Shown here: positions 54,533-64,000 of the stretch, piece by piece | Numbering within the stretch: position 1 is the stretch's first letter | Layout: each line of letters opens with the position of its first letter | NCBI RefSeq assembly: GCF_022345965.1 | Contig: NZ_JAKRMU010000005.1 | Coordinates: 124,001 to 188,000, forward strand | DNA: 64,000 bases | Direction: 5' to 3' | DNA from: Corynebacterium sp. ACRQK | Lineage (GTDB): Bacteria > Actinomycetota > Actinomycetes > Mycobacteriales > Mycobacteriaceae | Made by a program: the position numbers and the translations under genes | The notes under the pieces: model-generated | What the model saw: only the letters and a program-made list of their open reading frames with translations | Told to the model about the DNA's origin: nothing | The model's database searches: none

Positions 54533-54575
54533 CCCCCTTGGGGGCATACGCATTGCGTAGCTGAACCCAAGGGGG
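54533..54575 (-). terminator. Terminator of gltA
   Basis: CCCCCTTGGG (54533-54542) and CCCAAGGGGG (54566-54575) form a perfect 10-bp stem with a 23-nt loop that itself can fold (TACGCATTGCGTA). On the minus strand TTTCGCGTTTTG follows. It lies 28 bases after the gltA stop. Confidence 0.85.
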
Positions 54576-54602
54576 CGTCACCAAGAAAAGAACAGAGAGT
54601 TC

Positions 54603-55880
54603 TTAGAGCTTGCGCGCACCCTCGCCGGTGTAGATCTGGCGCGGACGGTTGATCTTTGCGGTCGGATCGTTGACCTGCTCCAGGTAGTGAGCGATCCAGC
54701 CCGGCAGGCGTCCCATGGCGAACAGGACGGTGAAGAAGTCCGTCGGGAAGCCCATTGCGCGGTAGATCAGGCCAGTGTAGAAGTCAACGTTCGGGTAGAG
54801 CTTGCGGGAGATGAAGTAATCATCAGCCAGCGCGATCTCTTCCAGCTTCATAGCCAGATCCAGCAGGTGGTCACCACCCAGGTGATCCAGAATCTCGTGT
54901 GCGGACTCCTTGACGATGGCCGCGCGCGGGTCGTAGTTCTTGTAGACGCGGTGGCCGAAGCCCATCAGCTTCACGCCCGGCTCCTTGTTCTTCACGCGGT
55001 TCATGAAGTCGGTAGCGTCGCCACCGTTAGCGTGGATCTCCTCCAGCATCTCCAGAACGGCCTGGTTGGCGCCACCGTGTAGCGGACCGGATAGTGCGTT
55101 GATACCTGCGGCGATGGAGACGAACATGTTGGCCTGGGAAGAACCAACCATGCGGACGGTAGAGGTGGAGCAGTTCTGCTCGTGATCAGCGTGCAGGATC
55201 AGCAGCTTGTCCAGAGCCTTGGTGACTACCGGGTCATCCTCGAAAGGCTCGGTCGGGTAACCGAACATCTGGCGCAGGAAGTTCTGGCGCGCGTTCATGG
55301 AGTTATCCGGGTACATGTACGGCTTACCCTTGGAAGCGCGGTAAGCGTAAGCAGCCAGCATCGGCACCTTCGCCATCAGTCGGTAGGTGTTCAGCTTCTG
55401 GTGGTCCGGATTCAGCGGATCCAGGGAGTCCTGGTAGTAGGTGGACAGAATGTTCAGGGAGGAAGCCAGAACGCTCATCGGGTGAGCATCGCGCGGGAAC
55501 ACACGGAACTGAGCCTTGAAGTCCTCATCCAGCAGGGTGTGCTTGCGGATGTTGCCGTTGAACTCCTCTGCCTGCTCCTTGTTCGGCAGCTCGCCGTTGA
55601 TCAGCAGGTAGGAAACCTCATTGAATGTTGCGTTGTTAGCCAGGTCGGCGATGTCGTAGCCGCGGTAACGCAGGATGCCGTTTGCACCGTCGATGTAGGT
55701 GATGTCGGACTTGGTGGAACCGGTGTTCACGTAGCCGGGGTCCAGGGTGGTCAAGCCAGTTTCAGCCAGCATCTTACCCAGTGCAACACCGTCGTTACCT
55801 TCGGTGGCGTGGACAATGTCCATTTCGTACTCTCCACCTGGGTAGTGGAGAACGGCCTTGTCCTGATTATCAGTAGCCAT
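54603..55880 (-). CDS. gltA: Citrate synthase
   Basis: GltA condenses oxaloacetate and acetyl-CoA at the entry of the TCA cycle. About 425 residues, the hexameric bacterial type: NGILRYRGYDIADLANNATF, FRVFPRDAHPMSVLASSLNI, LHADHEQNCSTSTVRMVGSS, GPLHGGANQAVLEMLEEI with a catalytic His, MGFGHRVYKNYDPRAAIVKE with the second His, and FYTGLIYRAMGFPTDFFTVL with the catalytic Asp region. ATG 55880 is preferred: GAAAGGG lies about 6 bases upstream, while it abuts the alternative ATG 55886. It diverges from serC. Confidence 0.97.
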   Translation of the reverse strand: MATDNQDKAVLHYPGGEYEMDIVHATEGNDGVALGKMLAETGLTTLDPGYVNTGSTKSDITYIDGANGILRYRGYDIADLANNATFNEVSYLLINGELPNKEQAEEFNGNIRKHTLLDEDFKAQFRVFPRDAHPMSVLASSLNILSTYYQDSLDPLNPDHQKLNTYRLMAKVPMLAAYAYRASKGKPYMYPDNSMNARQNFLRQMFGYPTEPFEDDPVVTKALDKLLILHADHEQNCSTSTVRMVGSSQANMFVSIAAGINALSGPLHGGANQAVLEMLEEIHANGGDATDFMNRVKNKEPGVKLMGFGHRVYKNYDPRAAIVKESAHEILDHLGGDHLLDLAMKLEEIALADDYFISRKLYPNVDFYTGLIYRAMGFPTDFFTVLFAMGRLPGWIAHYLEQVNDPTAKINRPRQIYTGEGARKL

Positions 55881-57399
<1,519 letters not shown>

Positions 57400-57535
57400 C
57401 CCATTTTCTGGCTACTGTTTCGCTTTCGGCTAGCTACTGAATCCACTCACCCTCCAACCGTGCTTTTAGATAAGGTTGGAGGGTGATGTTAATAACACCG
57501 CCGTCATTTGCCGCATCATCCGTCAGGAGGCCACG

Positions 57536-58717
57536 TTGCAAGAGCTGAAATTTGTCGTCGCCGATAGCGATGCCTCGTCGCTCGTGATGCGCGCCGTTGA
57601 CCCCGCCGTCGGCGGCCCTATCGCCGAGTACTTTCTGCCCGTCACCGACGAGTTGCGCGCTTTTCTTAGTGACGCCCCCACGGCCAGCGCGGACAGCGCT
57701 TCCGTAGAAGCCGAGGGCGATGCTCGCTCCGGAGCATCCGAAGATTCCGACTCTGGCACCACCAGCGCAGCCAGCACCACCAGCACGCCCAGCCCTGGCG
57801 ACTCTACCGATGCCGCCACGGATCCCGCAGAGGCACACCGGGAGGAGGAGCAAGCGGCAATCCCCGCTGAGGAAGAAGCGACGGAAACCGAGGTGGCGCC
57901 CTTGTTCCAGGGGCGCGGACAGGACCGCCCCAACGCGCGTCCACACCGCACCCGGATTTCGATGTCCCCGCGGGTGATCCAGGACCGCATCCGCCACGGC
58001 GCTACCGTCGCCGAGCTAGCGGACGAAGCGGACACGGACGAGTCGCGCATCGAGCCCTACGCCTGGCCGATCCTGCAGGAGCGCGCACGCATCGCAGAGC
58101 TCGCGCACGCGGCGCTGCCGGTAAACGGGGATGGCGTATCGAACCAGCCGCTGTGGGAGGTTCTGGCCACTGCTCTGGCGGCGCACGGGGAATCTCTTTC
58201 GGACGCCGAGTGGGATGCCTACCAAAACTCCACCAAGCAGTGGATCGTCACCGTGTCCTGGGAAAAGGATGCAGCCGGGCGCACTAACACGCACACCGCG
58301 GAGTTCATCATCGAGCTACGCGGCTCGGAGAAGGCACTGGCGCACCCACACAACAGCATCGCCGGCGATCTGGTGAATCCGCGCTATGGGCAGCCGGTGC
58401 GCAGCGTTTCCCCGGTGACTCCCCTGCTGCACCCAACGCAGACTCCCGAGGACCAGCACTGGGAGGACGACCAGGCCGATCTGGGTCGGCAGAGCAATCG
58501 ATCCGATGTGGCCGGAGCCCCCGAGGCTCCCGCAGCGCAGGACACTCCCCCCGCTAGCGGTGATTCCCCTGCGGAGCGAGGCGGACGCGGTGATAATGAA
58601 TTCCTAATGCACCCCGATGCAAAGGCTGCGAAGCCGAAGCGCAAGCGCAAGGCCGTCACCCCACACTGGGAGGACGTCCTGTTGGGCGTGCGCACCAACC
58701 CCAAGAAAAAGAACTAG
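57536..58717 (+). CDS. sepH: SepH-type septation protein (DUF3071)
   Basis: SepH binds FtsZ and promotes Z-ring assembly in actinobacteria. TTG 57536, preceded by AGGAGG, gives 393 residues. The N-terminal domain (LQELKFVVADSDASSLVMRA ... ITRELRAFL-like) is followed by an acidic linker (about 50-140), then the helix-turn-helix segment SMSPRVIQDRIRHGATVAEL, ADEADTDESRIEPYAWPILQ, ERARIAELAHAALPVN, a Trp-containing region QWIVTVSWEKDAAG, and a Lys/Arg-rich C-terminus. The HTH sequence is highly typical. It is followed by a DUF6928-like gene after 21 bases, likely one operon. Confidence 0.9.
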   Translation: MQELKFVVADSDASSLVMRAVDPAVGGPIAEYFLPVTDELRAFLSDAPTASADSASVEAEGDARSGASEDSDSGTTSAASTTSTPSPGDSTDAATDPAEAHREEEQAAIPAEEEATETEVAPLFQGRGQDRPNARPHRTRISMSPRVIQDRIRHGATVAELADEADTDESRIEPYAWPILQERARIAELAHAALPVNGDGVSNQPLWEVLATALAAHGESLSDAEWDAYQNSTKQWIVTVSWEKDAAGRTNTHTAEFIIELRGSEKALAHPHNSIAGDLVNPRYGQPVRSVSPVTPLLHPTQTPEDQHWEDDQADLGRQSNRSDVAGAPEAPAAQDTPPASGDSPAERGGRGDNEFLMHPDAKAAKPKRKRKAVTPHWEDVLLGVRTNPKKKN

Positions 58718-58738
58718 GCGATAGAAGGAGCCACTGCT

Positions 58739-59653
58739 GTGACCCTGGTGACCCTTTGGTTTGTAAATGCTGCCAACCCCAGCACCGTGGTGAACCAGGA
58801 GCATAAGGTCGACCGTGGCTTTGCCCGCAAGTACCTGGCGCAGCTAAACCCAGCCTGGCCGCTGACGCACATCGGCGACTTTGACATGACCCGTAGCGCA
58901 ACCCCCGGCACCGATGAGTTTTACATCGGCGGCTACCCGGGGTTGTCCGTAGTCCAAACGGTGATCCCCGACCTGCGAAAACTTTCCGAACTGCCGGAAC
59001 GCTATCGCACGCTAGTCAGCGCCGCCGATGTATACGCCTCCTGCGTGGTGGCAGACCCGGAAACCGCAGCCTCGACTAAGCCTGGGGACGGTGGAGACCC
59101 GGCCTCCAAGGAGGTCGACGAAACTTTCGGCGGCTTCGCCCACTGGGCGGGTGGCCAACTCAAGCGCTCTTTCTGCGCCACCCGCGAGACCGTGTTTGAG
59201 GACATCGGCCTGCCCGGCGAGTTCGAATCTGACTACTGGGGCGGAACCACCGAGGCCAGTGGCATCCAACTGCCTTTCATCCCCGCGGAACTAGCTGCCG
59301 CAGCCATCGAGACCTGGCTCGGATTTTCAGTCTCCGCCTCCGGGCCGGCACTGCCCATTGCAGCTTTTGCCGTCGACGGCCGACCAGAAGCGAAGTCCTC
59401 CGAATACGACGGTCTGACGCATGGGCGCACCACACCGGACGACATGGTCTCCGTCTACGACGATGAGCAAGGCTACGACGATTACGCCGCCCCGTCCCGC
59501 GAGAGCGAACCCAGCGGCGCGGAAGTGGCCAAGAACCTGTTGAACTCCCTGAGTCAGGGGGCTCGCAGGGGGCTTTCCGCTGGCCTGCGAGGGCTGCGCG
59601 GGGCCTCCAAGAAGATTGGCGACGAAGTGCGCCGCCGCAGCCGCGGGGAGTAG
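58739..59653 (+). CDS. Conserved hypothetical protein (DUF6928-like)
   Basis: A 304-residue protein beginning at GTG 58739 after GAAGGAG. The first ~215 residues (MTLVTLWFVNAANPSTVVNQ, LAQLNPAWPLTHIGDFDMTR, DEFYIGGYPGLSVVQTVIPD, PAELAAAAIETWLGFSVSAS) recall the DUF6928 family of actinobacteria, from memory. No catalytic motif is evident. Residues 215-260 are acidic and disordered; the last ~50 are basic and helical (ARRGLSAGLRGLRGASKKIG). It follows sepH closely, so it may share expression with the division gene. Confidence 0.75.
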   Translation: MTLVTLWFVNAANPSTVVNQEHKVDRGFARKYLAQLNPAWPLTHIGDFDMTRSATPGTDEFYIGGYPGLSVVQTVIPDLRKLSELPERYRTLVSAADVYASCVVADPETAASTKPGDGGDPASKEVDETFGGFAHWAGGQLKRSFCATRETVFEDIGLPGEFESDYWGGTTEASGIQLPFIPAELAAAAIETWLGFSVSASGPALPIAAFAVDGRPEAKSSEYDGLTHGRTTPDDMVSVYDDEQGYDDYAAPSRESEPSGAEVAKNLLNSLSQGARRGLSAGLRGLRGASKKIGDEVRRRSRGE

Positions 59654-59657
59654 CCCC

Positions 59658-60629
59658 CTAGCGCACTGCTTCGTAGAAGGCGATGGCCGCCGCAGTGGCC
59701 ACGTTCAGCGAGTCAGTACCACGGGCCATTGGGATACTGGCGCGCACATCCGCAGCACGCATAGCGTGCTCCGTCAGTCCGGGTCCCTCCGCGCCAACCA
59801 TCACCGCCACCTTCTTCCCCCGCCCGTGGGCGGCCTCAGTGGCCTCACGGAGCGTGATGTCCCCCGCTGGAGTGAGTGCCACTACCTCGTAGCCGCGCCT
59901 CTGTAGCAACTCCAGGTCCCGCTGCCAGGTGGTCGTCGTGCCGGGGAACTTCGCCCACGGCAGACGTAACACGTGTCCCATGGAGACGCGCACGCTGCGC
60001 CGGTACAGCGGATCGGCGGTGGCCGCACCGAATAGCACAGCATCCACGTTGAGCCCCGCTGCGTTGCGGAAAATCGAGCCAATATTCTCGTGATCCCCCA
60101 CTCCCTCCAGTACGGCGATCACTCCGCTAGCTTCAGGGGCTTCTTCCACGTGGTCCAGCACCGCCTCCACGGCGCTGGTTCCGGCGGCCCTTATTCCGGT
60201 GCCCTGTGCGCCGGTAACTCCCCCTGTTCCTGCCGGCCCCGTAGTGCTCACAGCGCTTACAGTGCTCGCAGTACTCACCGTGCTCACAGCGCCGATCGGC
60301 AGCCGATCCGCCGACGCGACCAGGCCCCTGTGCATGTCGAAGCCCGCGACCTCCTTCAAGACCTCGCGGGAAACCTCAAACACGGAGAAGCTGGCGTCAT
60401 CACCAGAAAGAGAGCGAGACAGCTCCTCCTCGATCGCCCGCAGCTTCCCTGGGAACCCCACGACCGCGCGGGTCGGATAAGGGCTCGCCAGCAGGCGCGG
60501 GACGACCAAAGTGCCCTCGGCGATGATCAACTGCTCGCCGGACTTCTTGTCGGAAGCGTTGAGGTTCCGAAAGTCGTCCAGGCGCGAGTCGCGTGGGTCA
60601 TCGATCCGAATGGGCGAAAAGTCAGCCAT
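59658..60629 (-). CDS. TrmH/SpoU-family RNA 2'-O-methyltransferase
   Basis: A 323-residue rRNA or tRNA ribose methyltransferase of the SPOUT class. The N-terminal substrate-binding domain (LIIAEGTLVVPRLLASPYPT) is followed by a low-complexity linker (about 114-160), then the knotted catalytic domain: VLEGVGDHENIGSIFRNAAG (motif 1 with the conserved Asn-x-Gly-x-x-x-Arg-x-x-x-x-Phe pattern), VMVGAEGPGLTEHAMRAADV (motif 2) and IPMARGTDSLNVATAAAIAF (motif 3). The SAM-binding knot is complete. ATG 60629. It converges with the DUF6928 gene, four bases away, and its start lies 2 bases from the stop of the upstream permease, so it is probably co-transcribed with it. Confidence 0.9.
   Translation of the reverse strand: MADFSPIRIDDPRDSRLDDFRNLNASDKKSGEQLIIAEGTLVVPRLLASPYPTRAVVGFPGKLRAIEEELSRSLSGDDASFSVFEVSREVLKEVAGFDMHRGLVASADRLPIGAVSTVSTASTVSAVSTTGPAGTGGVTGAQGTGIRAAGTSAVEAVLDHVEEAPEASGVIAVLEGVGDHENIGSIFRNAAGLNVDAVLFGAATADPLYRRSVRVSMGHVLRLPWAKFPGTTTTWQRDLELLQRRGYEVVALTPAGDITLREATEAAHGRGKKVAVMVGAEGPGLTEHAMRAADVRASIPMARGTDSLNVATAAAIAFYEAVR
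60244..60288 (-). repeat. Five 9-bp repeats in the TrmH linker
   Basis: Units GTGCTCACA, GCGCTTACA, GTGCTCGCA, GTACTCACC and GTGCTCACA follow in frame, encoding on the minus strand the (V/A)ST/AVS-type linker VSTVSTASTVSAVS. Confidence 0.75.
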
Positions 60630-60631
60630 GG

Positions 60632-62116
60632 CTAGCCCCGCAGCAGATCCATCACCGGATCGGCGGCGAAGTAGACCACGAACATCGCAGCCACCAGGTA
60701 CAGCAGCGGGTGGACCTTCTGAGCACGGCCGCCAACCAGTGCCATGGCGACGTAGGTGATGAAGCCCACGCCGATACCGTTGGCGATGGAGTAGGTAAAC
60801 GGCATGACCACGATGGTCAGGAAGGCCGGTAGGGCAATATCGAAGCGCGTAAAGTCAATGTCCTTAATCTGCGCCATCATCATCGCACCCACGATCACCA
60901 GAACCGGGGCAGCGGCCTCGATCGGCACGACCTCGTACAACGGGGTGAAGAACATCGCCAGGATGAACAGCAGGCCGGTGACCACGTTGGCCAGACCCGT
61001 GCGGGCGCCATCGGCGATGCCCGCCGCGGAGTCCACGAACACAGTGTTCGAAGAACCAGAGACCGAGCCACCGACAATCGCACCGCCGCCCTCGACGATC
61101 AGGGCCGTGCGCAGGTTCGGCAGGCGATCCTCCTCATCCATCAGCTGAGCCTGCTTGCCCAGCGCGGTCATGGTTCCCATAGCGTCGAAGAAGTTAGCCA
61201 GCACCAGGGTGAAGATCAACATGCAGGCCGCCAGCACGCCAACGCGGCTGAAAGCACCGAACAGATCCACGGCACCAACCAGGGAAAGATCCGGTAGGCC
61301 GCCCAGGGAATCCGGGCTCTGCGGTACCGCCAGGTTCCAGCCTGCGGGGTTCGGTTCGCCGTCAACGACGGACGGACCGGTGTTGGTGAGCGCCTCCACG
61401 ATCATGGCAATGATGGTGTTGGCGACAATACCGATGAACAGGCCACCGCGAACCTTGCGGACAACCAGGGTGCCACAGATCAGCAGGCCGAGAATGAATA
61501 CGAACGTGGGCCAGGAGGCAATGGAGCCGTTAATACCCAGGCCAACCGGGACGGTCGTGCCCGCGGCATCCGGAATGCGGCGAACGAAGCCGGAATCCAC
61601 CAGGCCGATCATCGCAATGAACAAGCCGATGCCCACGCCGATGGCTGCCTTCAGCGAGCCGGGGATCGAGTTGAACACTGCCTCGCGGAAGCCCGTGATG
61701 GCCAATAGCACGATGAGGACACCGTCGATGACCACCAGCCCCATGGCTTCCGGCCAGGTCAGCCCCTCCGTGCCGACGAAAGTGACCGCCACCAGGGTGT
61801 TAATGCCCAGACCAGCGGCGATGCCGAAGGGATAGCGGGCGATGATGCCGAAGGCGATGGTCATTACGCCCGCTGCCAGGGCGGTAACCGCGGCCACGCG
61901 GGCGGTGCCCAGCTCGTCGCCGTTGATGTCCGCGCTGGTACCCAAGATCAGCGGGTTCAGGATGATGATGTAGGCCATCGCGAAGAACGTGACCACACCA
62001 CCGCGGACCTCTGCACCCACCGTCGAGTGGCGCTCCGAGATATGGAAATAGCGGTCTAGGAAGCCACGATCCTGCGGTTCCCCAGATTCTGTCTTGGCGG
62101 CCTGTGCATCTGCCAT
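60632..62116 (-). CDS. NCS2-family purine permease (AzgA/PbuG type)
   Basis: A 494-residue membrane protein of the AzgA-like branch of NCS2 permeases, which import adenine, guanine or hypoxanthine with protons. FLDRYFHISERHSTVGAEVR precedes TM1; VTFFAMAYIIILNPLILGTS, FGIIARYPFGIAAGLGINTL, FFDAMGTMTALGKQAQLMDE and GAIVGGSVSGSSNTVFVDSA are typical, the last two forming substrate-site segments. About twelve to fourteen TM segments. The 213-bp upstream gap to the DUF3027 gene has no recognisable purine riboswitch. A TTGACG at -35 distance is present on the minus strand near 62190-62200. Confidence 0.92.
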   Translation of the reverse strand: MADAQAAKTESGEPQDRGFLDRYFHISERHSTVGAEVRGGVVTFFAMAYIIILNPLILGTSADINGDELGTARVAAVTALAAGVMTIAFGIIARYPFGIAAGLGINTLVAVTFVGTEGLTWPEAMGLVVIDGVLIVLLAITGFREAVFNSIPGSLKAAIGVGIGLFIAMIGLVDSGFVRRIPDAAGTTVPVGLGINGSIASWPTFVFILGLLICGTLVVRKVRGGLFIGIVANTIIAMIVEALTNTGPSVVDGEPNPAGWNLAVPQSPDSLGGLPDLSLVGAVDLFGAFSRVGVLAACMLIFTLVLANFFDAMGTMTALGKQAQLMDEEDRLPNLRTALIVEGGGAIVGGSVSGSSNTVFVDSAAGIADGARTGLANVVTGLLFILAMFFTPLYEVVPIEAAAPVLVIVGAMMMAQIKDIDFTRFDIALPAFLTIVVMPFTYSIANGIGVGFITYVAMALVGGRAQKVHPLLYLVAAMFVVYFAADPVMDLLRG

Positions 62117-62329
62117 GCGGAATTCTCCCCTACCTGTTCGGTCTGAGCGCGGAAGCTACCTTTCAGCAGAACCGTAGGCAGCCACCACAATTTGAAACGT
62201 CAAGTTATAAGTAACCACCCCGCGGGGCATTAATGCAACTATTAGGTACCCGTTCGGGCACCCCAAGAGCACGGGGGTTAGCCAGGGCTAGCCGGACTGG
62301 CTGGACTGACTAGGGGGCTGGCGCCCCAT

Positions 62330-63073
62330 TTATTCGAAGCGCGAGAACCCCTCGTCGACGTACACACCGTAACTATTGGTGCCCTCCCCGAGCTCCTCAC
62401 CGATGGATTCCTCCACCGTCGCCGAGTGCGCGCCGCACCCATAATCCCGTTGCACCACGCGCCCGTCGGCGGAGTATTCGTTCGCGCACACGCCCACACC
62501 GTTTTCCACGTTGTCGAATGGCAAGTAGAACGCGCAGGTTTCACACTGCAGGTCTGCCTTCTTCGCAAACTCGGAGCGCGGCCCGTATTCCCCTTCCCGC
62601 CATCGTTTGCGGGCTTGGCGTAGCCCCTCGTGCGAAAGGGTGTTGCCCGCCTGCGGGTTTCGCAGGAAGCCATCGCCGTCCTGCAGCTTGGCCCACGCGG
62701 AAAGCCGCTCGTCATCCCGGCGCGGTGGGAGGGTATCCCCGGGCCCCAGGTCGCCCGGCTGCACGCGATCCTCGTAAGGCACCCATTCCGGGGCCAGCGA
62801 GGCATGCTTGCCGGCCTGCAGGCTGACCTCGTTGATGGTGAGCACCCCACTGCCCGGCACCGTCACCAGCACCACGACCCACTCCCAACCGCGGTAGCCG
62901 GGCACTAGGCTGGCGTAGCGGTAAATCGCCAACCCCTCGCCGTCCGTTGCGATGCCGAGGGCCTTCCCCACCTCGTCACCGCCTACCTCTCCCACCGCCG
63001 CGCGGGCTGTTTCCTTAGCCTCCGCCGAAAAAAGAATCGGATCTGCCTGTTTCTTCTTACTCACCTGAACCAT
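62330..63073 (-). CDS. Conserved actinobacterial protein (DUF3027-like)
   Basis: A 247-residue cytoplasmic protein starting at ATG 63073 (MVQVSKKKQADPILFSAEAK). The core resembles DUF3027: GWEWVVVLVTVPGSGVLTIN, AKHASLAPEWVPYEDRVQPG, DLGPGDTLPPR; the C-terminal part has four Cys (LQCETCAFYL and GVCANEYSADGRVVQRDYGCG) that look like a zinc-binding site. No enzymatic motif. Often one copy per genome in actinobacteria; function unknown. It diverges from the next lipoprotein with 39 bases between starts. Confidence 0.8.
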   Translation of the reverse strand: MVQVSKKKQADPILFSAEAKETARAAVGEVGGDEVGKALGIATDGEGLAIYRYASLVPGYRGWEWVVVLVTVPGSGVLTINEVSLQAGKHASLAPEWVPYEDRVQPGDLGPGDTLPPRRDDERLSAWAKLQDGDGFLRNPQAGNTLSHEGLRQARKRWREGEYGPRSEFAKKADLQCETCAFYLPFDNVENGVGVCANEYSADGRVVQRDYGCGAHSATVEESIGEELGEGTNSYGVYVDEGFSRFE

Positions 63074-63112
63074 TATGCCTGCCACCCACTCACTGTGGTG
63101 CATGATGGTTGC

Positions 63113-63994
63113 ATGTTCTCTTATCGACGTCACCCTCACGCATCCCTCCCCCAGCCTCGCAAGGGGCGGGTTACTTCCCAGGTGCTCGCAGCTGTCGGAG
63201 CTGCGGCTATGGCGTGCGTGTTATCGGCGTGCGGTGCGGACGACGGGGCGTCACCAATAAAACCAGGGACTACAGCTACAGAGTACGACGATGCGCCGAT
63301 GCTCGAGGTCGCGGTCGACGAGGTACATCCGTGGGACGAGGGTGCGTTTACCCAGGGGCTAGAGACGGCCGACGACGGGCGACTGCTGGTCGGCACGGGA
63401 CTGTACGGCGAATCGCAGATCTACTACACGGATCTGGAAGGCGAAAAGACGGACGAACAGAGCCTCAGCGAAAACCTGTTCGGCGAGGGCGTGGCGATTC
63501 ACGGCGATACAGCGTGGCAGCTGACGTGGAAGGAACACACCGCGATCAAGCGCGATGCCCGCACGCTCGAGGAAATTGACCGGGCCGATTACGAAACTGA
63601 AGGTTGGGGGCTGTGCTCGCAGCAAGATCGGCTGGTGATGAGCGACGGCACGGGAACGCTGACCTTCCGCGACCCCGAGACCTTCGCCAAAACCGGCTCC
63701 GTGGAGGTGGAGGGCACCGACCAACTCAACGAACTGGAGTGCACCGCCGACGGCAAGGTATGGGCCAACGTGTGGCAGACCGACACGATCCTGGAGATCG
63801 ACCCGGAGGACGGGAAGGTCACACATGTCGTGGACACAGCCGGGCTGTTCCCCGCTGCACAGCGAGACGGCGCGGACGTGCTGAATGGCATCGCGGTCGT
63901 GCCGGGCAGCTCTCCAAGCGACCGGCGCTTCTACCTGACCGGCAAGCTGTGGGACGAGATGTACGAGGTGCGCTTTAAAGAGCCGCAGGGCTAA
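63113..63994 (+). CDS. Glutaminyl-peptide cyclotransferase-like lipoprotein
   Basis: A 293-residue exported protein of the plant-type glutaminyl cyclase (five-bladed beta-propeller) family, which turns N-terminal Gln into pyroglutamate. The signal peptide ends in a lipobox (VLSAC, Cys42), anchoring it to the outer membrane face of the plasma membrane. Propeller motifs: EGAFTQGLETADDGRLLVGT, YGESQIYYTDLEG, ETEGWGLCSQQDRLVMSDGT, NELECTADGKVWANVWQTDT, DVLNGIAVVPGSSPSDRRFY, LTGKLWDEMYEV. ATG 63113 places the lipobox correctly. The stop at 63992-63994 ends within the window, so the gene is complete. Confidence 0.88.
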   Translation: MFSYRRHPHASLPQPRKGRVTSQVLAAVGAAAMACVLSACGADDGASPIKPGTTATEYDDAPMLEVAVDEVHPWDEGAFTQGLETADDGRLLVGTGLYGESQIYYTDLEGEKTDEQSLSENLFGEGVAIHGDTAWQLTWKEHTAIKRDARTLEEIDRADYETEGWGLCSQQDRLVMSDGTGTLTFRDPETFAKTGSVEVEGTDQLNELECTADGKVWANVWQTDTILEIDPEDGKVTHVVDTAGLFPAAQRDGADVLNGIAVVPGSSPSDRRFYLTGKLWDEMYEVRFKEPQG

Positions 63995-64000
63995 AAGCAT

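Noticed and set aside
62117..62329. Purine riboswitch upstream of the NCS2 permease
   Set aside because: No three-way junction with the conserved loop sequences could be drawn; only a promoter-like TTGAC is visible.

Overview
The window reads as chromosomal DNA of a high-G+C Corynebacterium. Evidence: the tmRNA tag AENTQRDYALAA, an adenylylatable type I glutamine synthetase, hisN beside a second IMPase gene next to prfB, an lhr-nei2 pair, a SepH-type division protein, and frequent GTG/TTG starts. Most of it is core genome. The species cannot be fixed by eye; gene content would fit the lipophilic C. jeikeium-like group, which is an inference.

Left edge (1-3.7 kb): a decayed accessory island against the 3' end of tRNA-Ala(GGC). 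It holds the end of an MFS pump gene, an AraC-type HTH gene, an ArdC-like antirestriction gene with a shifted 3' end, a primase-polymerase gene with an internal deletion and a nonsense codon, a short tail of what may be a conjugative coupling protein, an ssDNA-binding protein gene with two in-frame TAA codons, and a small ORF running into the tRNA terminator. It looks like the wreck of an integrative conjugative element or plasmid.

3.7-20 kb: a membrane-anchored DsbA-like protein, phosphoglucomutase, an alanine/Na+ symporter, a lipoprotein, an acyl-CoA synthetase, a Tat-exported metallophosphoesterase, a Na+/H+ antiporter-family protein, an unusual SF2 helicase with two predicted membrane segments, tmRNA (ssrA), a membrane protein with a perfect-period decapeptide repeat, then smpB, ftsX and ftsE. 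20-32 kb: an AbgT transporter and PutA lie between ftsE and prfB, genes usually adjacent in corynebacteria; then two IMPase-family genes (one hisN), succinate-semialdehyde dehydrogenase and pgi.

32-35 kb is the most accessory-looking chromosomal part: a cluster of 31-bp direct repeats with an inverted copy, two secreted proteins with charged or Pro/Lys-rich tandem repeats (one with an aerolysin/ETX-MTX2-like strand pattern), and a 760-bp A+T-richer gap. 35-46 kb: nei2-lhr, cysQ, two tandem lipases, thyA-folA, and an ornithine-cyclodeaminase-like gene coupled to glnA. 47.8-48.6 kb is a gene-poor gap ending at tRNA-Arg(CCU).

48.8-64 kb: a GCS2-type glutamate-cysteine ligase, an enoyl-CoA hydratase, an aldo/keto reductase with an in-frame deletion of its catalytic centre, an ABC exporter pair, FKBP, gltA, serC, sepH, a DUF6928-like protein, a SpoU methyltransferase, an NCS2 purine permease, a DUF3027-like protein and a glutaminyl-cyclase-like lipoprotein. 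No CRISPR array, rRNA operon or intact transposase was seen.
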